Positions 1-7,389 of a stretch of DNA of 64,000 nucleotides are shown here, piece by piece. Position 1 is the first letter of the stretch. Each line of letters begins with the position of its first letter. A program made the position numbers and the translations under genes. This DNA is from UBA6244 sp041582875 (GTDB lineage Bacteria; Bacteroidota; Bacteroidia; Bacteroidales; F082), in assembly GCA_041582875.1 (NCBI GenBank), contig JBFHGX010000004.1, positions 1-64,000 of the forward strand. The letters run 5' to 3'. Under the pieces are notes generated by a model. The model made no database searches and was not told the origin of the DNA. It saw nothing but the letters and a program-made list of their open reading frames with translations.

Positions 1-1023
1 AATCAATAACATCAGGAACAATAATACCACCACCGAAGTACCTATAAACCCCCACTCTTCGCCTACGGTACAAAAAATAAAATCTGTACTCTGCTCAGGT
101 ACAAAATGATATCGGGTAAGCACTCCATTACGAAATCCTTTGCCAGTAAGTCCTCCTGAACCGATAGCAATTTTTGATTGATTTACATTGTATCCTGCGC
201 CTCGCAAATCTTGTTCAATACCTAAAAGTACATTAATCCGTTTTTTTTGATGAGGTTCCAGTACATTTTCGAAAGCATAGTGCACACTAAAGACAAAGGC
301 AGAGGCCATAATGAATATGCTCAGAATAAGTTTGATCTGCTTGCGCCACTTTCGTCTTATCGCTAGAGTTAGAATTGTGAGAACAGCAATACCACCAATG
401 ACCCAAATCTCTCCTAAAATCAAAGTCAACACAAAAAGAACCGCCATAACAACGCCAAGCACAATAATTAACCCTGAGAATCCTTCTCTAAACAAAACCA
501 AAACAAACGAAAAATACACTAGCGCTGAACCGGTGTCGTTTTGGAGCAATATCAAAGCTGCCGGAACAAACAATATCCCGACCGCAATCAGCTTGGTTCG
601 GAGCTGAGAAATATCCGTATTTAAAGCACTTAAAAATCGCGCCAACGCCAAAGCGGTGGCAAACTTGGCAAATTCGGCAGGCTGAATGGCAAATCCTCCA
701 ATTTTAAACCATGATTTTGATCCGGCCACTGTACTTCCAAAGAGCAAAACTCCTATAAGCACTCCCGCCATGGCCAGATAAATCCAAAAAGAAAACGTGC
801 TGAAAAATTTTGCATCTACAATTAATACAAGAATAGCTAATCCAATAGCCATAGCTATCCACATCATTTGCTTTCCGTAGCGTTCATTAAAATCAAATAC
901 ACCAGCAATTTCATCTCCAGCCGAAGCGGTAAAAATGCTCAGCCACCCCATAAACATCAACACCAAATACAATGAAATGGTGAGCCAATCTATGTTACTG
1001 ATGGTTTTTTCTCGGTTTCTCAT
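1..1023 (-). CDS. rodA: Rod shape-determining protein RodA (SEDS glycosyltransferase), partial
   Basis: RodA polymerises lipid II into glycan strands in the inner membrane for lateral wall synthesis, working with PBP2. Translating the minus strand from the ATG at 1021-1023 gives an open frame to the left edge, about 341 residues without a stop, so the C-terminal part is outside the window. It shows many hydrophobic segments and SEDS-family landmarks: a GSKSWFKIGGFAIQPAEFAK block and, near the edge, GSGGLTGKGF followed by FVPEQSTDFIF and GEEWGF. The start lies 5 nt downstream of the mrdA stop, so the two genes are almost certainly co-transcribed from the promoter upstream of mrdA. No strong Shine-Dalgarno site is visible, as usual in this phylum. 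FtsW is the alternative SEDS member, but pairing with PBP2 favours RodA. Confidence 0.95.
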   Translation of the reverse strand, partial: MRNREKTISNIDWLTISLYLVLMFMGWLSIFTASAGDEIAGVFDFNERYGKQMMWIAMAIGLAILVLIVDAKFFSTFSFWIYLAMAGVLIGVLLFGSTVAGSKSWFKIGGFAIQPAEFAKFATALALARFLSALNTDISQLRTKLIAVGILFVPAALILLQNDTGSALVYFSFVLVLFREGFSGLIIVLGVVMAVLFVLTLILGEIWVIGGIAVLTILTLAIRRKWRKQIKLILSIFIMASAFVFSVHYAFENVLEPHQKKRINVLLGIEQDLRGAGYNVNQSKIAIGSGGLTGKGFRNGVLTRYHFVPEQSTDFIFCTVGEEWGFIGTSVVVLLFLMLLI

Positions 1024-1028
1024 ACGCG

Positions 1029-2867
1029 CTAATGTGTCTTTTTAACATTACCCGTGGGAGAGAGTAAATTACCCTCCATCATTTTCTTTTCCAGAGCAAC
1101 CCGTTTAGTACTTCCCTTAAGATATTTTTCAATCATTAAACTGGCAATGGGTGCTGCCCAAGTTGAACCGAATCCCGAATTCTCAACAATCACAGCCAAA
1201 GCAATTTGCGGGTTGTCCATGGGAGCAAAAGCAATAAACAAACTGTGGTCATCACCATGCGGATTTTGGACTGTTCCGGTTTTACCGCATTGACGGATAC
1301 TATCGAGTTGGTACATTCGTGCAGTACCATGATCGGCTTCAAACACATCGAGCATCGACTCACGAACAATTTCAAAATGATGCTGATCAATCCGCGTATT
1401 TTTCAATGTACTAAACTCGGTCAGGAGAGTGTCCAATCCAGGCAGACCTTTTAAAAGATGAGGGGGGTAAAAAAAACCCTGATTCGCAATAATCACACTC
1501 AAATTGGCCAATTGAATGGGAGTAATCAATATTTCTCCCTGCCCAATACTCAACGATCTTACAGTCAACGCATTCCAACTTCCACGATAAAGTTTATCAT
1601 AATATTCCATCGAAGGAATATTCCCATCTGCTTCATAAGGAATATCAGTATGAAACCCCTTACCAAAACCAAAGCTCACCACATCGTTATACCAACTTTG
1701 GTAACCGCGGTGTGAATTTCCAAAATGTGGATTATTTAAAATGGCATTGAAGGTATTCCAAAAAAAAGGATTGCATGATTGCTGAATAGCCATAGCGAGT
1801 TTGAGCGGAGTTTGATGATCATGTGTACATCGAATGGGAACTGATAATTTTCCCTGACAGGTAAATTGGGTATTCGTACTGATAACACCCTCTTGGAGGG
1901 CAATGAGTGCATTCACCATTTTAAAAGTTGATCCAGGAGGATAAGTCCCCATCGTAGCCCGGTTTATTAGCGGCTTAAGGGAATCGTTCAATAAACGCGT
2001 ATAGTTTTTCGATCGCTCACGACCCACAAGTAAGTTAGGATCGTAAGCAGGACTGCTCACCAAAGCAAGGATTTCGCCCGTTGCGGGATCTATAGCCACC
2101 ACACTGCCCTTTTTATTCTGCATAAGTTGCTCGCCATACCACTGCAATTCTCCATCAATTGAAAGGGTTAAATCCTTTCCGGCAACAGCTAAGGTATCAA
2201 ATTTTCCATCCTGAAAACTCCCTTTTACCCGGTTGTGGACATCAACTTCCACGATGGTCATACCACTTTCACCTCGCAGATATTTCTCGTAATACCTTTC
2301 AATTCCTGATTTACCAATGTAATCACCAGCTTTATAAAACCGGTCTTTTTTGATATCCGAAGGGTTAACTTCACCAATACTCCCCAGCAAATGACCTGCT
2401 GAGGGAAGTGTATAATGACGTAATGTCCGGGTTTGAGTATAAAAACCATCAAACAAAAACAATTTCTCCTCTATTTGCCCCATATCCTTTTTGGAGATTT
2501 GCTTGACAAAAACAGATGGTTTGTAGTAAGAATATCTTTTGGCTTTTTTAATTTGTGCAACAAAAGTGGCCATATCCATATCAATCAATCGGCAAAAAGC
2601 CAGAGTATCCAAATTTTTTACTTGCCGCGGAATAACCATCAAATCATAGGCTGCCTCGTTATAAACAAGTAACTTATTGTTTCGGTCATATATTCGTCCC
2701 CGCGGAGGATATTCCCTGATATTACGCAGGACAATATTATCGGCAGTAATCTTATAACTGTTGTCGATAATCTGAAGAAAGAAAAGTCGGAAAATAAACA
2801 ATATAGCCATCAGAATAAAAACTCCAATGATAACATACTTTCTTCTTGAATAGTCCTTGATATACAT
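1029..2867 (-). CDS. mrdA: Penicillin-binding protein 2 (peptidoglycan transpeptidase, elongasome)
   Basis: PBP2 is the monofunctional class B transpeptidase that cross-links glycan made by RodA. From the ATG at 2867 the product is 612 aa: a short cytoplasmic start (MYIKDYSRRK), one membrane anchor at about residues 11-32, a PBP dimerisation domain, then the transpeptidase domain. The active-site motifs are all present: STFK in PPGSTFK near residue 312, SCN in QQSCNPFF, and KTG in CGKTGTVQNP near residue 527. The frame is open upstream to an ATG at 2909, but a TAccTTTG promoter element at 2896-2903 lies downstream of that codon, so the 2867 start is preferred. It is followed 5 nt later by rodA. 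The mreBCD genes, often upstream of mrdA in Bacteroidota, are absent; a divergent protease gene is there instead. Confidence 0.95.
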   Translation of the reverse strand: MYIKDYSRRKYVIIGVFILMAILFIFRLFFLQIIDNSYKITADNIVLRNIREYPPRGRIYDRNNKLLVYNEAAYDLMVIPRQVKNLDTLAFCRLIDMDMATFVAQIKKAKRYSYYKPSVFVKQISKKDMGQIEEKLFLFDGFYTQTRTLRHYTLPSAGHLLGSIGEVNPSDIKKDRFYKAGDYIGKSGIERYYEKYLRGESGMTIVEVDVHNRVKGSFQDGKFDTLAVAGKDLTLSIDGELQWYGEQLMQNKKGSVVAIDPATGEILALVSSPAYDPNLLVGRERSKNYTRLLNDSLKPLINRATMGTYPPGSTFKMVNALIALQEGVISTNTQFTCQGKLSVPIRCTHDHQTPLKLAMAIQQSCNPFFWNTFNAILNNPHFGNSHRGYQSWYNDVVSFGFGKGFHTDIPYEADGNIPSMEYYDKLYRGSWNALTVRSLSIGQGEILITPIQLANLSVIIANQGFFYPPHLLKGLPGLDTLLTEFSTLKNTRIDQHHFEIVRESMLDVFEADHGTARMYQLDSIRQCGKTGTVQNPHGDDHSLFIAFAPMDNPQIALAVIVENSGFGSTWAAPIASLMIEKYLKGSTKRVALEKKMMEGNLLSPTGNVKKTH

Positions 2868-2895
2868 CTGAAAATGGCCGCTGAACAATGAAACA

Positions 2896-2903
2896 CAAAG
2901 GTA
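2896..2903 (-). promoter_or_regulatory. Promoter -7 element for mrdA-rodA
   Basis: On the minus strand this reads TACCTTTG, an exact match to the Bacteroidota -7 consensus TAnnTTTG. It would start transcription about 20 nt before the ATG at 2867 and excludes the longer mrdA frame. No convincing -33 TTTG is seen. Confidence 0.6.
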
Positions 2904-3042
2904 GGGCAAAAGGGGTTGTGGAAAAGGGGTGTGACTTTCATTTTATTCAAATAATTGATTTGAAATGCTTAATCCACACAAAATGAGATATTCAAAGGAA
3001 GTATTCAAAAAATCATCCAACTCCAGCGAATATTCAAACTGC

Positions 3043-3073
3043 TTGATTTCCTTTGTTTTTTATCTTAGCTTTA
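3043..3073 (+). promoter_or_regulatory. Promoter for the C10 peptidase gene
   Basis: TTG at 3043-3045, a 20-nt gap, then TAGCTTTA (7 of 8 to TAnnTTTG) at 3066-3073, about 30 nt before the start codon at 3104. It sits in the 236-nt divergent region shared with mrdA, which also holds four copies of TATTCAAA (at 2944, 2989, 3002 and 3031). Confidence 0.5.
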
Positions 3074-3103
3074 TGGGACAAAGTTGAACTAAAATAATTT
3101 GTC

Positions 3104-5674
3104 ATGAAACGGACAGCTACCTTATTACTCTTTTTACTTGGAATTATTTCGATTTCCATGGCCAAACAAGTAGATATTGCTGATGCAAAAACCGTAGCCC
3201 GCAACTTTTTACATTGGGTTACCTCACAAGAACATGGATCAGACCCACAACTGATTTTCACCTTCGCCACCAGCCATAGCAGCGACTTTGCACCTGATCA
3301 ACTCAATGAAATTCCTTTGGTCTATGTATTCTCGATGGGTGAACAACAAGGGTTTGTTTTGGTTTCGGGTGACGATGTGGCTTGGCCCATATTAGGATAT
3401 TCCACACAAGGATCCTACTCAACGACCCATCTACCCGATAACTTACGGAAATGGATTCAAGGTTATCAACAACAAATTATCCAAGCCATTGAACACCAAA
3501 TCACGGCCAGTGAAACCACCATCGCCCAATGGAACAAACTGATAAACAACCAATTAAATCCTATTTCACGTGAGAGCAATTCTGTAAACCCATTGCTATC
3601 AACTACCTGGGATCAAAGTCCTTACTACAATTCGCTTTGCCCAGGAGGTTCCGTAACCGGATGTGTGGCAACAGCCATGGCTCAGGTAATGAAATTCTGG
3701 AATCACCCCGTGCAAGGTACAGGCATGCATTCATACAATCATCCCACCTACGGTACCCTTTCAGTCAATTTCGGCAGCACAACATACAATTGGTCTTCCA
3801 TGCCCAACTCGGTAAACTCTTCAAACAATGCCGTTGCCACCTTAATGTATCATTGCGGTGTGGCCGTCGACATGAACTATAGTCCGCAAAGCAGTGGAGC
3901 CTGGGTAGTTGAGGATGATGACCCCATTTGTGCCGAAAGCGCCTTAAAAAACTATTTTGGGTACAGCAGTTCGTTGCATGGCGAAAAACGCGATAACGGA
4001 TATTCCACTTCACAATGGATAACCCTGATTAGAGGAGAGCTGGATGCACATCGCCCTGTATTGTATGCTGGTTTTGGCTCAGGAGGAGGGCATGCCTTTG
4101 TTTGCGATGGATACAACGCATCCAACTATTTTCATTTCAATTGGGGATGGAGCGGATACTATGATGGATATTTCAGCATCGACGCCTTGGATCCGGGCGG
4201 CACCGGGACAGGTGGAGGAACAGGTGGATACAATAGTGGCCATCAGGCGTTGATAGGTGTTGTCCCGTATACAGCAACTACAAGCTATAATCTTGCACTT
4301 TATGATGTGGTAAATGCTTCACCCAACCCCATTGCTTACGGCGAAGCTTTTTCCGTACATACCGATATCGCCAATTTTGGCACCGGAAATTTTAATGGGG
4401 ACTTTACTGCTGTGGTTTTTGACCTAAGCCTAAATGCAATAGAATGGATTGAAACCCTTACCGGAATGCAGTTGGGAAGTAATCAACATTATACCAATGG
4501 CCTTACTTTTTCAACATCCGGTTTAACAACGGTTTTGCCAGGAAGCTACTATATCGGTATTTTTTATCGCCCTTCGGGAGGGGAATGGGTTCAGGTGGCC
4601 AATGGCGACTATACCAACATGATTTCATTTAGTGTTGGAAACACCAGCAATATTGAAATGTACTCCCATTTTAATATTCTCGAAGGCACTACACTTACAA
4701 AAGGAGAATCTTGCAGCGTATTTGTGGACATCCTAAACAATGGTTCAACAACCTATTATGGTATGTTTGATGTTTCACTCTACAACCTTGATGGATCATA
4801 TGAATACACCATCGAAACCCTGAACGGCGCTGATTTAGCACCGGGCTATTACTATGATGACGTGGAATTCGCCAATAACTATATCAATGTGGAACCAGGA
4901 ACTTATTTGCTGGCCTTACAACATAAGCCAACTGGAGGAAGTTGGGAGTTGGCAGGATCAACCAACTATCCCAACCCTATTCAAGTCATTGTTAAAACAC
5001 AAGGATACCAACCAGACATCTATGAGAGCAATGACAATGTGAACAATGCTTCATCATTACCTGTTAATTTCTCAGGGAATACCGCATCGGTATATACTAC
5101 CGGATCGAACTCGCATGTGGGAAACGACTATGACTATTACCATTTGACTCTTCCATCGGGTTACGATTATACCATTTTGGCTCGGGCACATGATGCATAC
5201 AACAGCGGCAATGGACAAATCTATACCAATGACGTTTTGTGGTCGTACAAAACCAACTTCATGTGGTCGAATGCCTACGACGATTTGATGTCGGGATATA
5301 TTACCATGCGAAACGGAGGTGAGTTATATTTTCTGGTGGCGCCCTACTTCTTAGGAGAAACAGGCACCTATTTACTTGATATTCAAATTAACAGAACACC
5401 TACCGGACTAGAAGAACTTTCACAGGAAAACGGTATTCAGGTATTTCCAAACCCCGCCAATCAACTTTTAACCATTCATTTCGAAAACAATATGAATGGT
5501 GATGAATTCCAGATAACAGACCTACAAGGTAGAATCTTCACAAAAGGGTTAATTTCCATGCCTCAACAAGGGGACTTTATCATTTCAACAGCTGACTTGT
5601 CCAATGGAACATACATGCTCTTGATAAAAAGCGCTGATCGTTGGTTACAAAAAAAGATTATTGTGTTACACTAA
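3104..5674 (+). CDS. Secreted C10-family (streptopain-like) cysteine peptidase with T9SS sorting domain
   Basis: This is an 856-aa exported protease. A signal peptide (residues 1-20) is followed by a SpeB-type inhibitory propeptide to about residue 150 (VARNFLHWV). The C10 catalytic domain follows, with the nucleophile at Cys187 in GSVTGCVATAMAQ and the catalytic His330 in SGGGHAFVCDGY, then the typical NWGWSGYYDGYF block. Next come two or more Ig-like beta domains (about 400-640), a pre-peptidase C-terminal-like segment (DYDYYHLTLPSG), and a C-terminal T9SS type A domain starting at IQVFPNPANQ. The protein is therefore predicted to be exported by Sec, crosses the outer membrane by T9SS and is surface-anchored or released. 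Family relatives are streptopain and interpain/periodontain. The native substrate cannot be told from sequence. It is probably monocistronic, converging with the next gene. Confidence 0.93.
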   Translation: MKRTATLLLFLLGIISISMAKQVDIADAKTVARNFLHWVTSQEHGSDPQLIFTFATSHSSDFAPDQLNEIPLVYVFSMGEQQGFVLVSGDDVAWPILGYSTQGSYSTTHLPDNLRKWIQGYQQQIIQAIEHQITASETTIAQWNKLINNQLNPISRESNSVNPLLSTTWDQSPYYNSLCPGGSVTGCVATAMAQVMKFWNHPVQGTGMHSYNHPTYGTLSVNFGSTTYNWSSMPNSVNSSNNAVATLMYHCGVAVDMNYSPQSSGAWVVEDDDPICAESALKNYFGYSSSLHGEKRDNGYSTSQWITLIRGELDAHRPVLYAGFGSGGGHAFVCDGYNASNYFHFNWGWSGYYDGYFSIDALDPGGTGTGGGTGGYNSGHQALIGVVPYTATTSYNLALYDVVNASPNPIAYGEAFSVHTDIANFGTGNFNGDFTAVVFDLSLNAIEWIETLTGMQLGSNQHYTNGLTFSTSGLTTVLPGSYYIGIFYRPSGGEWVQVANGDYTNMISFSVGNTSNIEMYSHFNILEGTTLTKGESCSVFVDILNNGSTTYYGMFDVSLYNLDGSYEYTIETLNGADLAPGYYYDDVEFANNYINVEPGTYLLALQHKPTGGSWELAGSTNYPNPIQVIVKTQGYQPDIYESNDNVNNASSLPVNFSGNTASVYTTGSNSHVGNDYDYYHLTLPSGYDYTILARAHDAYNSGNGQIYTNDVLWSYKTNFMWSNAYDDLMSGYITMRNGGELYFLVAPYFLGETGTYLLDIQINRTPTGLEELSQENGIQVFPNPANQLLTIHFENNMNGDEFQITDLQGRIFTKGLISMPQQGDFIISTADLSNGTYMLLIKSADRWLQKKIIVLH

Positions 5675-5687
5675 TAATTAGTATCCA

Positions 5688-6233
5688 CTACTGTATCCTG
5701 ACAATCTCACTGGTACTAATTATATTACTTTGATTAAGTGCACGATCGTAAATATAGGCTTCAAACTTGATGGTATCATAATCCGAAAGCGGATTGTAAA
5801 TAAACAAAGTATCTTCAAAAGTACCCTTAATAGCCTGATTACCACTTTCTGGAGTCAGAACTGGGAATCGTGAATTAAAAGTGAGCGTATCAAATCGGGC
5901 TGAGTCGGCATTCCAAGATAACAAGGGCACTTCGACGAAAGTCCCATTTTGCTTTTCGAAATACTTAATTATTAAATTATAGTAATATTCACTATTCCGG
6001 TCGTAAGGAGGCAATGTATCGCGAGTGCCCAAACCCAAATCACCATCGCCATCCGTATAATCAAAAACCAACACCCCCCTTTCAGTGATGCCGGTGGATG
6101 GATTCAACAATACAACAAAATTATTATAGGTCACCGCAGGAATATTCGGGAATTCCTCGAACTTACGACAACCCCAAAAAACCACCAGGCTTGTCAGCAG
6201 AAGAAATAGTATTTTTGTCAAGTATTTCATCAT
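5688..6233 (-). CDS. Predicted lipoprotein of unknown function
   Basis: A 181-aa protein with a lipoprotein signal peptide: hydrophobic stretch at residues 5-19 and lipobox-like VVFWGC with the acceptor Cys at about residue 22. The mature part is beta-rich and carries an Asp/Gly segment, DYTDGDGDLGLG, reminiscent of calcium-binding or Ig-like lipoproteins common in Bacteroidota. No enzyme motif is visible. It ends 13 nt from the stop of the convergent C10 peptidase. The start could be either of two adjacent ATGs (6233 or 6230). A TACTTTTA element on the minus strand at 6250-6257 (7 of 8 to the -7 consensus) may be its promoter. Function unknown. Confidence 0.8.
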   Translation of the reverse strand: MMKYLTKILFLLLTSLVVFWGCRKFEEFPNIPAVTYNNFVVLLNPSTGITERGVLVFDYTDGDGDLGLGTRDTLPPYDRNSEYYYNLIIKYFEKQNGTFVEVPLLSWNADSARFDTLTFNSRFPVLTPESGNQAIKGTFEDTLFIYNPLSDYDTIKFEAYIYDRALNQSNIISTSEIVRIQ

Positions 6234-6313
6234 TATTTGAATGAATCAGTAAAAGTACAACAATGGATGGAATGGATGTGCTTCCGTTTCCATTAAAACA
6301 CCAGTGTACAACT

Positions 6314-7306
6314 ATGCCAAATCCAACGTCCTTGATCGGCCAACTTTTTAAGCCACACAACGAACAAAGCTTTAACGAACTATGCCTTGAATTATTTCGG
6401 TTTCAACACAAAAACAATACCGTTTATGGCCAGTTTGTTGATTTTTTGGGCAAATCGCCTGTTTCCATTGGGCATTACCGCGATATTCCATTCATGCCCA
6501 TTGACTTCTTTAAAACACATCAGGTAGTAACCGGCCATTTTAATCCTGAAGTGGTTTTTACCTCCAGCGGAACGACCGGAACGACCACAAGTCGACATCA
6601 CATTAAATCTACAGACCTTTACGTTCAAAGTTTTACCCAAGCATTTCAGTATTTTTTCGGATCCATAAAAGAATACACCATTTTGGCTTTGCTCCCTTCT
6701 TATCTGGAACGCGAAGGCTCATCGCTTGTGCTGATGGCCGATGAGCTTATCAAACAAAGCCAACAACCCGATAGCGGTTTTTTTTTACACGACTATAAAA
6801 AATTAGCTGGTTTGCTAGCGCATCTGAAGGAATCAAAGAAACCCACCATTTTGCTTGGAGTGACCTATGCCTTGCTCGATATGGCTGAGCAATTCCCATT
6901 GAATTTTCCCGAACTCATGGTGATGGAAACCGGTGGAATGAAAGGAAAACGAAAGGAAATGGTGCGCCAGGAGTTACATCAACAATTGAAAATAGGCTTT
7001 GGCGTTGAACAGATTTATTCAGAATATGGAATGACAGAACTGCTTTCGCAAGCATATTCAAAGGGCAACGGACTATTTATCACACCTCCATGGATGAAAG
7101 TCCTGATTCGCGACACCAACGACCCTTTCACTCTCCTATCCGAAAATAAAAGTGGAGGCATCAACATCATCGATTTGGCCAACATATACTCTTGCTCTTT
7201 TATCCAAACACAAGATGTAGGTAAAATGCATCACAATGGGAGTTTCGAGGTGTTAGGCCGCTTCGACAACAGCGATATTCGGGGATGCAACCTATTGGTG
7301 GATTAA
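6314..7306 (+). CDS. LuxE-like acyl-protein synthetase / acyl-activating enzyme
   Basis: The product belongs to the LuxE/acyl-protein synthetase branch of the adenylate-forming superfamily, which activates a carboxylate as acyl-AMP and transfers it, in LuxE to an enzyme cysteine. About 330 aa from the ATG at 6314 (MPNPTSLIGQ); an upstream in-frame ATG at 6263 gives 17 more residues that look non-coding. Visible landmarks are the phosphate-binding loop FTSSGTTGTTTSRH, the MPIDFFKTH segment, an ETGGMKGKRKEM block, IYSEYGMTELLSQAY (the adenylation YGMTE motif), and the C-terminal VLGRFDNSDIRGCNLLVD. There is no luciferase or LuxCD neighbour, so bioluminescence is not implied; in Bacteroidota such proteins often occur alone. 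The acyl substrate and acceptor are unknown. Confidence 0.82.
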   Translation: MPNPTSLIGQLFKPHNEQSFNELCLELFRFQHKNNTVYGQFVDFLGKSPVSIGHYRDIPFMPIDFFKTHQVVTGHFNPEVVFTSSGTTGTTTSRHHIKSTDLYVQSFTQAFQYFFGSIKEYTILALLPSYLEREGSSLVLMADELIKQSQQPDSGFFLHDYKKLAGLLAHLKESKKPTILLGVTYALLDMAEQFPLNFPELMVMETGGMKGKRKEMVRQELHQQLKIGFGVEQIYSEYGMTELLSQAYSKGNGLFITPPWMKVLIRDTNDPFTLLSENKSGGINIIDLANIYSCSFIQTQDVGKMHHNGSFEVLGRFDNSDIRGCNLLVD

Positions 7307-7324
7307 TTTAAACGTTTATCTTTA
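7295..7324 (+). promoter_or_regulatory. Promoter for the PIF1-like helicase gene
   Basis: TTG at 7295-7297, a 19-nt gap, then TATCTTTA (7 of 8 to TAnnTTTG) at 7317-7324, overlapping the 3' end of the LuxE-like gene. The start codon at 7390 would leave a leader of roughly 60 nt. Confidence 0.45.
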
Positions 7325-7389
7325 GGGGCTAATCAACAATTTTAAAGCATGTTTTTACTAATTTTACAGGCCAATAAAATAACCTGCTA

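Noticed and set aside
311..607. Plus-strand open frame of 98 codons
   Set aside because: It lies opposite the clear rodA coding frame, has no promoter or family features and ends in mid-gene.
6314..7306. Bioluminescence locus
   Set aside because: Only a LuxE-like protein is present; luxA, luxB, luxC and luxD are absent.
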